DNA from: Pseudonocardia sp.
GTDB lineage: Bacteria > Actinomycetota > Actinomycetes > Mycobacteriales > Pseudonocardiaceae
Direction: 5' to 3'
DNA length: 64,000 bases
Assembly (NCBI GenBank): GCA_019244295.1
Contig: JAFASX010000049.1
Coordinates: 55,919 to 119,918 of the forward strand
Part shown: piece after piece, positions 56,158 through 64,000 of the stretch
Layout of the letters: each line of letters begins with the position of its first letter
Numbering within the stretch: the first letter of the stretch is position 1
Program-made: the position numbers and the translations under genes
The notes under the pieces: model-generated
Seen by the model: only the letters and a program-made list of their open reading frames with translations
Database searches by the model: none
Told to the model about the DNA's origin: nothing

Positions 56158-56616
56158 TCACTGGGTCTTTCGGTAGATTAGGTCAAAGTCGGTCTGATAA
56201 TGTTCGCCGTCCTCGGCCTTCTCCCACCGGCCCACGATCGTGGCGCCGCCATCTTCAAACCGTCCAGTGAAACGCTGGGAGAAAGGCTTACCATCCCGCC
56301 AGAGCCTCCACTGGCCATCGCCGATGCTCATCTGGTAAACCCGGCACACGCCTCGATCGTCGGAGTAAAGCTGGAAGTAGGTGCCGTTGGCCGCGTCGCA
56401 ACCCATGATCGAGATTGTGTTCGGCGCCTCGGGCATCTCCACCGTCGAGCGCTGAACGAGGTGGGCGCCAGAGTAGTGCCACTCGATGACTGTGCGCCCC
56501 TGGCCCGGCCACGGCTCGCCGTGGGGCGAGATGGCCCGCACGCTCCACTCCCCGACCAGCGGCTTAAGCCGCGTCAGCGCTTCTTCCGCGTTTGCGATGG
56601 ATGTCACGTTCGTCAT
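56158..56616 (-). CDS. DUF1579-like hypothetical protein
   Basis: LKPLVGEWSVRAISPHGEPWPGQGRTVIEWHYSGAHLVQRSTVEMPEAPNTISIMGCDAANGTYFQLYSDDRGVCRVYQMS. Confidence 0.75.
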   Translation of the reverse strand: MTNVTSIANAEEALTRLKPLVGEWSVRAISPHGEPWPGQGRTVIEWHYSGAHLVQRSTVEMPEAPNTISIMGCDAANGTYFQLYSDDRGVCRVYQMSIGDGQWRLWRDGKPFSQRFTGRFEDGGATIVGRWEKAEDGEHYQTDFDLIYRKTQ

Positions 56617-57345
56617 TCAAACTCCTCTCGGGGAGCTGTCCGAGGCCAAGACTCTGGTCACGCACGGGCGGACGCAAGCCGCTCGGTTCCTCGGCTATGA
56701 AGTTGTGGTCCTTGACGCCGACGACAAGCATGATCATCGTGGTCATCACGCCCAGCGAAGTCGTGCAACGGCTGCTGGCCGATACCTGCGAACTATGCGG
56801 ATCACACGACAGTGTCGAAGTGCACCATGTCCGGCACCTCAGGGATCTGCACACGAAGGGCAGGGCCCAATGTCGCAAGTTAAGGATCGTTTTCGCAGGT
56901 CAAGAGCGGTTTTGGGTGTCGAAGATGGCATGATCCGCAGCCTCACGCCTCGCGCCGCACTAGCGCTATGTGGGGTTTCGTTGATCTCATGCTCCCCAAG
57001 GGATCAGCTTGGTCATGCATCCCCCAGTCAAGGCGTCTACATCTGCCCTGACCAGGCCAAATGCTTAACTAAACGGCATTGGGGCAGGGCCGAACGGCCT
57101 CAATGGGTTCGCATCATGGCCACACGCCGACGCAAAACCCTGATCGTCTGCCGCACCTGCCACGAAAGCACCCACTACCACGGAAGCCAAACGCGGCAAC
57201 GTACATCAAGTCCGGTTTGGAGGGGGCCGTCGGAAAAGGGCCAATCAAAATCGGCACCTCGCTGGCGGCCTACCCTACGGCACGTCCGGTTCGGCGGGCG
57301 GGAAACGGGCCGGGAGCAATCCCGGAACCGCGCCCGTGGCCCACT
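56617..57345 (+). pseudogene. Decayed group II intron: maturase C-terminal/HNH remnant and intron 3' end, split by MITE copy 2
   Basis: LGELSEAKTLVTHGRTQAARFLGYEVVV; VVQRLLADTCELCGSHDSVEVHHVRHLRDLHTKGRA // ERPQWVRIMATRRRKTLIVCRTCHESTHYHGSQTRQRTS; 3' GCACGTCCGGTTCGGCGGGCGGGAAACGGGCCGGGAGCAATCCCGGAACCGCGCCC resembles intron domains V/VI. Confidence 0.8.
56868..57081. mobile_element. MITE copy 2 (214 bp), inverted relative to copy 1, 10 bp TSD GGGCAGGGCC
   Basis: Ends CAATGTCGCAAGTTAAGG / CTTAACTAAACGGCATTG; GGGCAGGGCC at 56858-56867 and 57082-57091. Confidence 0.87.
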
Positions 57346-57353
57346 AGCCCCCG

Positions 57354-58400
57354 CTACGTCGACGGTTCGGGTTCCGCTGAGGGCGCATCAGGCGGGGTCT
57401 CCCCGGTGTCCAGCTTCGGCTCCACCCTGATGCGTGTGAAGTCCTGAAACCGTTGGGCTCGAGCGTAGGCCTGATAGCTGCGCCAGTCCGCCGAGGTCAA
57501 TGTGTCCTGCTCGACGAACGGGGTGGGACCTAACAACGCCCTCGGCCAGAGTCGGCGTGCTTGTACTGCATTGACCTCGGCGGCCACAACGACGACCAGT
57601 GCCAGGGCGTAAAGCCAGGCCAGCAGCACCAGCACCACGCCGAAGAACCCGTAGATCTGATTGGATCGGGAGAGAAAGCGAGCGATCATCGCCGGACCGG
57701 CGTACTGCAGCACCTGCCAACCGACCGCGCCGACGATCGCGCCGGACACCACCCGCCGGGTGCTGAGCTCCAGACTGGTCAGGAACCGGAAGCCCAGCAC
57801 GAACAACCCGCCGACCAGCAACAACGACACCGCCAGCGCGACCACCGGCACGACCACCGCCAACTCTGCTCCGAACTGGCCCGCGATCGCGCCCAGGAAG
57901 CGCAGCGCGCTGGTCAGCACGACGCCCACGCCCAACACAGCCAACATCCCCAACCCCCGAAGCCGACGGCGCATCGGATCGGGCCGTTGATCCATCGGCA
58001 CCGCCCAGGTCTGGTCGAACGCGTGCTGAATCGCCACGGCCCAACCCAGGCCGCCGTAGAGCGCCACACTAAGCCCCACCCACAACCCGGTGCCAGAGCC
58101 GTGCAACGGGTGGGTGGTGTCGCGCAGCTGGGCGCCGAGCACCGGGAACTGGGCCACCACGGTACCGATCAGGTGCTGCTGCAGCCATGGGTGACCATCG
58201 AGCACGAAACCCAACACCGTTGTGAAGATCAGCAATAGCGGGAACAATGACACGAAGCTGTAATATGCGATCAACGCCGCCAGATAATTCCCCTGATCAT
58301 CAAAAAACTTGTATATCACCGCGAGCGGGAACCCCAACCACTGATTTCGGCGCTGATAACGATCCAACCGGGCGGCGAGATCGCCGATCACATGCCTCAT
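57354..58400 (-). CDS. YihY/virulence factor BrkB family membrane protein
   Basis: YLAALIAYYSFVSLFPLLLIFTTVLGFVL; multi-TM; GAIVGAVGWQVLQYAGP. Confidence 0.9.
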   Translation of the reverse strand: MRHVIGDLAARLDRYQRRNQWLGFPLAVIYKFFDDQGNYLAALIAYYSFVSLFPLLLIFTTVLGFVLDGHPWLQQHLIGTVVAQFPVLGAQLRDTTHPLHGSGTGLWVGLSVALYGGLGWAVAIQHAFDQTWAVPMDQRPDPMRRRLRGLGMLAVLGVGVVLTSALRFLGAIAGQFGAELAVVVPVVALAVSLLLVGGLFVLGFRFLTSLELSTRRVVSGAIVGAVGWQVLQYAGPAMIARFLSRSNQIYGFFGVVLVLLAWLYALALVVVVAAEVNAVQARRLWPRALLGPTPFVEQDTLTSADWRSYQAYARAQRFQDFTRIRVEPKLDTGETPPDAPSAEPEPST

Positions 58401-58608
58401 CGCCCTCTCCTTCTCCCGGCAGCACAACCGTCTCATATCATCCGCTAAGGCAAGCAAGGCACGGAGCGTCGAACTAAGAACCCGCCCTCACCCGCTGATC
58501 CGAGCATCGACCACCCCCAGGTAACCTCGGCTCCGGCGGACGACTCACGTCACGGTTCACGCATCGCGGCCGAGTCTCTGCTGCTCGCTCCCCCAACCCG
58601 AGGTTTGC

Positions 58609-61600
58609 ATGCCCAATGCGCCCACATCGAAAGCACTAGGCCGGACGTTGGGCCCTGGCCCAACGTCGACAAGGCCGCACCAACGGCCCCCAGGTCTACC
58701 CGGCCCTCGGCAGCCGATGCAGTCATCGCCCGGCATAGATCTCACGGAGATGCCGACCCGCCTGATCCCGCAGGCGGTATACGAGGTCGCCTCGCCGCCA
58801 CCTCCCCGCACCTTGATCGACATTTTCACCGCCACCGCGCGTGCCTACCCGGACGCGCCCGCGCTGGACGATGGCGACGAAGTACTCTCCTACCGCGAGT
58901 GTCAGCGGCGAGTCTCGGCATTGCGCGACGAGTTGCTCGGGGCCGGCATCGCTGTCGGAGACCGGATCGGGGTGCGGATGCCGTCCGGGTGCAACGAGAC
59001 CTACCTCGCGATCCTCGCGGTGCTGGCCAGCGCCGCCGCCTACGTCCCGGTAGACCTTGATGACCCTGAGGAACGAGTTGAGATGGTCTGGCGGGAGGCC
59101 CAGGTTCGCGGGGTGCTGGAGACGGGCGGCAGGCTACGGCTGACCCAGGCCGCGCTGAGACGCGACAACCGGGGTCTGACGGCAAAAGCCCCCATACCGA
59201 CCCCTATGCCGAAACCCAGCGATGACGCCTGGATCATCTTCACCTCCGGCTCCACCGGCCGCCCCAAAGGGGTCGCGATCACCCATCGCTCGGCGGCGGC
59301 CTTCGTCGACGCCGAGGCGCAGCTGTTCGTCCAGGATCGTCCGCTTGGCCCAGGGGACCGGGTGCTCGCCGGCCTTTCGGTGGCTTTCGACGCATCGTGC
59401 GAGGAGATGTGGCTGGCCTGGCGGCACGGCGCATGCCTGGCGCCCGCCGCCCGGTCCCTGGTGCGCGCCGGGGTCGAGTTCGGCTCATGGCTGGTCGAGC
59501 GCAAGGTGACGGTGGTGTCCACCGTGCCCACGCTGGCGGCCTTGTGGCCACAGGACGCGCTGGACCGGGTGCGTCTGCTCATCCTCGGCGGTGAGGCCTG
59601 CCCCGCCGAACTGGCCAAGCGCTTGAGCCGACCGGGCCGGGAAGTGTGGAATACCTACGGGCCCACCGAGACGACCGTGGTGGCCTGCGGGGCGCGTCTT
59701 GACCAAGGCGGCCCGGTCCGCATCGGGTTACCGCTGGCGGGCTGGTCGCTCGCGGTGCTCGACTCCCGGGGTCTACCGGTACATCCCGGCGATGTCGGGG
59801 AGTTGGTCATCGCGGGCGTCGGCACCGGCCGTTATCTCGACCCGGTCAAGGACGCCGAGAAGTTCCGGCCGGTACCGATGCTTGGGTGGGACCGCGCGTA
59901 CCGAAGCGGAGACCTGGTCCGCGCGGACCCGGAGGGTCTGGTTTTCATCGGCCGCGCGGATGACCAGGTCAAGTTGGGCGGCCGGCGGATCGAGCTCGGC
60001 GAAATCGACGCGGCGCTGCTCGCGCTGCCCGAGGTCACCTCGGCGGCGGCGGCGGTGCGGACCACGGCCGGCGGCGGCGATGTGCTGGTCGGCTATCTCG
60101 TGCCGGACACGCCACCAGGGAAAACGTTCGACACCCGAGCCGCGCGCGCCGCCCTCGCCGAGTCGCTTCCCCGAGGGCTCGTTCCCCAGCTGGTGGTGAT
60201 GGATGCGCTGCCGGTTCGTACCTCAGGCAAAGTCGACCGAGCGGCTATGCCGTGGCCGGTCGCCGAATCCGCCGACGCGGCGGCCCAGCAAGGCACACCG
60301 GCTTCAGCTGCCCGCGCCGCCGGAACGGTCGGTTGGCTGGCCGGTGTCTGGCAGGACCTTCTCGGCGTACCCGTTGATCGTGACGCTGACTTCTTCGACC
60401 TCGGCGGGACCAGCTTGGCCACCGCGAAGCTGGTGGCCAAGCTGCGGGAACGCTATCCCGAGGCCTCGGTCGCTGATATCTATCAAAACTCACGCCTGAC
60501 CAAACTGGCCCGCCGGCTGGACGAGCTGGGCGGCGATCAGTCCGGCCGCCGCCCGGTTCACCCGACGCCGGCGTCCACCGGCCCCGTGCAGGCGCTGGTG
60601 CTCGTCGGGTTGTACCTGGCGCGAGGCCTGCAGTGGATGCTCGGTTTGGCTGTGCTCACCGACCTGGCCGCCGTCGCCGCCGGCCAACCGCTGCTGGGGC
60701 CGCCTATCCCCTGGGTTTACCTCGCCGCCGGTTGGCTGTTGCTGATTAGTCCGCCTGGCCGGCTGCTCATTGTGGTCGGGCTTGGGGCTCGCTGGATCTG
60801 TCGAGGGGTGCGGCCAGGCTGTTACCCGCGTGGCGGCTCCGTGCATTTGCGCTTGTGGACGGCGCAACGGCTGGTCACGGCGTTCGGGATGCGCTCGCTC
60901 GCCGGCACAGCGCTTGCCGCCTGGTACGCCCGCCTGCTGGGCTGCCAGGTGGGGGCGCACGTAGACCTGCGGACGGACCCCCCGGTCACCGGGTTGGCCA
61001 GGCTCGATGACGGATGCGCAATCGAAGCCGGGGCCGATCTGTCCGGCTGGTGGCTGGACGGCGATATGGTACACGTGGGTGAGGTGCGGGTGGGCGCGCA
61101 CGCCAGGGTGGGTGCCCGCAGCACCCTCATGCCCGGCGCGGTGGTCGGCGAACGGGCCGAGATCGAAGCCGGGGCGTGCGTGCTCGGTGAGGTGCCAGTC
61201 GACCAGCGATGGAGTGGGGTGCCGGCCCGTCACGTCGGGGCGGTCGGCGAGGGATGGCCAGCACCCAGGCAACGTCGCTTCAGCGGGTGGACCGTGCTGT
61301 ACACGGTGTCGATGATCCTGGTCAGTGTGCTTCCCACGGTGGCTTCGCTGCCGGGGCTAGCTCTGTTCGAGCTCGACCTCGCCCGAGATCATAAACTCGA
61401 ACCGCGGGACGTGCTGGTCATCCCGCCGATAGCCGGGATGCTGGCCGCGCTGTGCTACGCGCTGATCGTGGGCGGGTTGGTACGACTCGCCGGTCTGGGG
61501 CTGCGACCTGGTTTCCATCCCGTTGACAGCCGCGCCGGTTGGGGGGCGTGGCTGGTCGAACGGCTGCTGCAGTCGTCACGGATGGTGTTGTTCCCGATCT

Positions 61601-63066
61601 ATTCCAGTCTCGCCACGCCGGTGTGGTTCCGCATGCTCGGGGCGCGCGTCGGGACCCGCGCCGAGATTTCCACCACCACCGGTCTACCGACGCTGATGCG
61701 TGTGCAGGACGGGGGGTTTCTCGCCGACGACACTCTGGTCGCTCCGTATGAATTGCGCGGTGGCTGGGTGCGGATCGGCCGCTCGGGCGTGGGACGCCGC
61801 GCGTTCGCCGGCAATTCGAGCATCATCGGCCCCGACCGCGCCCTGGGCGATGACTCGCTCATCGCGGTGTTGTCGAGCGCGCCGGACGAGGTGGCGGCGA
61901 ACTCGTCGTGGATCGGACGCCCAGCCCTCGAGCTACCTCGGGTGCCGGATGTCATCGATGCCAGCCGCACCTTCAACCCCCCGGCCCGGCTCGTCGTCGC
62001 CAGAGCCGCGGTCGAGCTGTTGCGGGTGTTGCCATGGGCGATGTCGTCGACGCTCGGCGCGATCGTGTTCAGTGTCCTCGCGCTGATCCGGCTGAAGATC
62101 GGCTGGGTCGCGGCGGCGGTCGCCAGCGGCTTTGTTCTGTTGGCCGCTGGCGTGGTTGCCCTGAGCATCACCACGCTGGCGAAGTGGGTACTAGTCGGCC
62201 GGTTCAAGGTGGGCGAGCACCCACTGTGGAGTTCATTCGTCTGGCGTAACGAGCTCTTCGACGTCTTCTACGAAGAGATGGCCATGCCGTGGTTGGGTAC
62301 CTCGCTGCTCGGCACGCCCATGCTCAACGTGTGGCTGCGGACGCTCGGCGCGCGGATCGGTCGAGGCGTCTGGTGCGAAAGCCACTGGCTACCAGAAACC
62401 GATCTTGTTCGGCTGGATGACGGCGCGACGGTCAACCGGGGATGCGTGCTGCAAACCCATCTGTTCCACGACCGGCTCATGCGCATCGACCACGTGCACC
62501 TCGGCGCCGGCGCGACGCTCGGACCGCACAGCATCCTGCTGCCCGGTGCCGTGATCGGCACCGGCGCCGGTATCGGCGGCCTATCCCTGGTGATGCGTGG
62601 GGAACATGTGCCGCCGAACTCGCGGTGGCTTGGCAACCCGATCGCGGCATGGCCAGAAGAGTTCGCCTTTCCGGATCAGCCCACCGGTCGAGGCCGGCAC
62701 AGCGCTGTGGTGATGTGGCAGAACCAGGAGCCGACCAACCGAGGCGGCTTCGCGCTTGCCGCAGCGGTAGCCGCGCTCGCGGCCGGCGGGCTCGCCGGGC
62801 CCTTCCTGCTCGCCAACTCCTCGAGCCAGTCGCCCGCGCAGAACACGCAACAAGCCCCGCTTTCCCGGCCCTTAGCCGCGCAACCGCCGGGCCCAGCCGC
62901 CACGGCTGCCCCGACTGCGCCACAACCGAAGTCGCTCCAGCCACCAGCCGTCGTACACCGAACACCACCCTCGCCGCCGAAGGTCGCCGACAGCGGCAAA
63001 CCAACGGCCGCGCGCTCGATCAACACCAGCAAAACCAGGGGAGGCAGCGCCCGGCCGTCCCGCTAG
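58609..63066 (+). CDS. Single-module NRPS of the Pls (epsilon-poly-L-lysine synthetase-like) type: A-T-membrane/acyltransferase-like tandem domains
   Basis: IIFTSGSTGRPKGVAITHRSAAAFVDAEAQLF; VWNTYGPTETTVVACGA; DFFDLGGTSLATAKLVAKLRERYPEASVADIYQ; repeated left-handed-beta-helix-like modules (GVPARHVG, SWIGRPALELPR, SRWLGNPIAAW). Start may be ~58720-58750. Confidence 0.87.
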   Translation: MPNAPTSKALGRTLGPGPTSTRPHQRPPGLPGPRQPMQSSPGIDLTEMPTRLIPQAVYEVASPPPPRTLIDIFTATARAYPDAPALDDGDEVLSYRECQRRVSALRDELLGAGIAVGDRIGVRMPSGCNETYLAILAVLASAAAYVPVDLDDPEERVEMVWREAQVRGVLETGGRLRLTQAALRRDNRGLTAKAPIPTPMPKPSDDAWIIFTSGSTGRPKGVAITHRSAAAFVDAEAQLFVQDRPLGPGDRVLAGLSVAFDASCEEMWLAWRHGACLAPAARSLVRAGVEFGSWLVERKVTVVSTVPTLAALWPQDALDRVRLLILGGEACPAELAKRLSRPGREVWNTYGPTETTVVACGARLDQGGPVRIGLPLAGWSLAVLDSRGLPVHPGDVGELVIAGVGTGRYLDPVKDAEKFRPVPMLGWDRAYRSGDLVRADPEGLVFIGRADDQVKLGGRRIELGEIDAALLALPEVTSAAAAVRTTAGGGDVLVGYLVPDTPPGKTFDTRAARAALAESLPRGLVPQLVVMDALPVRTSGKVDRAAMPWPVAESADAAAQQGTPASAARAAGTVGWLAGVWQDLLGVPVDRDADFFDLGGTSLATAKLVAKLRERYPEASVADIYQNSRLTKLARRLDELGGDQSGRRPVHPTPASTGPVQALVLVGLYLARGLQWMLGLAVLTDLAAVAAGQPLLGPPIPWVYLAAGWLLLISPPGRLLIVVGLGARWICRGVRPGCYPRGGSVHLRLWTAQRLVTAFGMRSLAGTALAAWYARLLGCQVGAHVDLRTDPPVTGLARLDDGCAIEAGADLSGWWLDGDMVHVGEVRVGAHARVGARSTLMPGAVVGERAEIEAGACVLGEVPVDQRWSGVPARHVGAVGEGWPAPRQRRFSGWTVLYTVSMILVSVLPTVASLPGLALFELDLARDHKLEPRDVLVIPPIAGMLAALCYALIVGGLVRLAGLGLRPGFHPVDSRAGWGAWLVERLLQSSRMVLFPIYSSLATPVWFRMLGARVGTRAEISTTTGLPTLMRVQDGGFLADDTLVAPYELRGGWVRIGRSGVGRRAFAGNSSIIGPDRALGDDSLIAVLSSAPDEVAANSSWIGRPALELPRVPDVIDASRTFNPPARLVVARAAVELLRVLPWAMSSTLGAIVFSVLALIRLKIGWVAAAVASGFVLLAAGVVALSITTLAKWVLVGRFKVGEHPLWSSFVWRNELFDVFYEEMAMPWLGTSLLGTPMLNVWLRTLGARIGRGVWCESHWLPETDLVRLDDGATVNRGCVLQTHLFHDRLMRIDHVHLGAGATLGPHSILLPGAVIGTGAGIGGLSLVMRGEHVPPNSRWLGNPIAAWPEEFAFPDQPTGRGRHSAVVMWQNQEPTNRGGFALAAAVAALAAGGLAGPFLLANSSSQSPAQNTQQAPLSRPLAAQPPGPAATAAPTAPQPKSLQPPAVVHRTPPSPPKVADSGKPTAARSINTSKTRGGSARPSR

Positions 63067-63079
63067 CGTCGAATGACGC

Positions 63080-63110
63080 TTGACTTCAACCGCGGTTGAG
63101 TTTTTAGGCT
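63080..63110 (+). promoter_or_regulatory. Candidate MerR-family-regulated promoter (TTGACT-19 bp-TAGGCT with central dyad)
   Basis: TTGACT TCAACCGCGGTTGAGTTTT TAGGCT; perfect dyad TCAACCGCGGTTGA inside a 19 bp spacer. Confidence 0.55.
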
Positions 63111-63147
63111 CCTCTATATCGTTAATCGCGTTACTGAGGAGAACCGA

Positions 63148-63777
63148 ATGGATGCCACTTCGCCGTTGGCCAGGTTCGAGAACGCCTACGAGTCCGGCAC
63201 GGCCCCTTGGATAATCGGCGAGCCACAGCCAGCTGTGGTAGAGCTTGAACAGACCGGCCTGATTCGGGGCAGCGTGCTGGACGTTGGCTGCGGCACCGGT
63301 GAGCACACCATCTATCTTGCCCGGCTGGGCTACGACGTCTTGGGTATTGACTTTTCGGCGTCCGCCGTGCGGCTAGCTCGGGCGAACGCGGCCGCGCACG
63401 GGGTCGCGGCGCGGTTCGAGGTAGCCGACGCCCAGCGGCTGCCCACCGAACCGACGTACGAGACCGTGTTGGACAGCGCCCTGTTCCACATCTTCGACGA
63501 CGCCGACCGAGCGCGTTACGTGCGCAGCCTGCACGGCGCGTGCCAACCGGGCACGTTGGTGCATGTGCTCGCGCTGTCCGACATCAACCCGGGCTTTGGC
63601 CCTCGGATCAGCGACACGGTGATCCGGAACGCGTTCGGCGCCGGCTGGGTGCTGGAACAGCTGCGGGAAAGCACGTACCGAGGTGTCGTGCCGGAGGAAG
63701 CCAGCGCTGAGCTGAACCTGCCAGCCGGCACCGTCACCGATGTCGCCGCCTGGCTCGCCCGAATCCGCCGCCGCTAG
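63148..63777 (+). CDS. Class I SAM-dependent methyltransferase
   Basis: SVLDVGCGTGEHTIYLARLGYDVLGIDFSASAVRLARANA; VLDSALFHIFDDADR. Confidence 0.9.
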   Translation: MDATSPLARFENAYESGTAPWIIGEPQPAVVELEQTGLIRGSVLDVGCGTGEHTIYLARLGYDVLGIDFSASAVRLARANAAAHGVAARFEVADAQRLPTEPTYETVLDSALFHIFDDADRARYVRSLHGACQPGTLVHVLALSDINPGFGPRISDTVIRNAFGAGWVLEQLRESTYRGVVPEEASAELNLPAGTVTDVAAWLARIRRR

Positions 63778-63911
63778 GAGAGCCGAACCAAGCCGCGACG
63801 CCGCCGGATCCCTCGCCGAACCCGTTGGCGAAGCAGCCGGTGATCAACAGCACAGGAGGGCCTGCCGAAAAATAAGTAGGCGTTTTCGGTTCCGATGTTC
63901 GTTGTTGTGGT

Positions 63912-64000
63912 ATGGGGCTCTCGGAGGACGTCGAGGCGACGTTGGAGGCGAAGTTTCAGGTGTTGTTCCCGCATCTGGATGAGCGGGGGCGTCGTCTGGT
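63912..64000 (+). mobile_element. Start of ISAzo13-like transposase (runs off window)
   Basis: MGLSEDVEATLEAKFQVLFPHLDERGRRLV. Confidence 0.6.

Overview
Actinobacterial (high-GC, probably Pseudonocardiales-like) chromosomal window. A conserved housekeeping backbone, almost all on the minus strand, carries rpe, rsmB, fmt, def, priA, coaBC, rpoZ, gmk, mihF, pyrF, carB, carA, pyrC, pyrB, pyrR, bldD(+), nusB, pepP, aroQ, aroB, aroK, aroC, prepilin peptidase, aroE, mltG, ruvX, alaS. Accessory DNA interrupts it at several points. (1) Between bldD and nusB: a caspase-like protease / SF1 helicase / putative nuclease fusion, translationally coupled to a small EACC1-like protein. This is a candidate conflict/defence system. 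(2) Between the prepilin peptidase and aroE: a ~13 kb island with a graspetide-maturase/toxin chimera, a complete lasso-peptide cluster (predicted core GTIHTKKDATTWGFKKEH), a stretch of pseudogenes and IS remnants, two toxin-antitoxin modules, and a guanidine-I riboswitch upstream of a guanidine-hydrolase-like enzyme and an APC permease. (3) After alaS: an NIS siderophore cluster, a decayed group II intron split by a MITE, a YihY/BrkB protein, an epsilon-poly-lysine-synthetase-like NRPS, a methyltransferase behind a MerR-type promoter, and the start of an ISAzo13-type transposase. Two inverted copies of a ~215 bp MITE, each with a perfect 10 bp target-site duplication, lie 33 kb apart. Removing the second copy plus one TSD restores the reading frame of the group II intron HNH region. 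All family calls are from reading the sequence and were not confirmed by database search.
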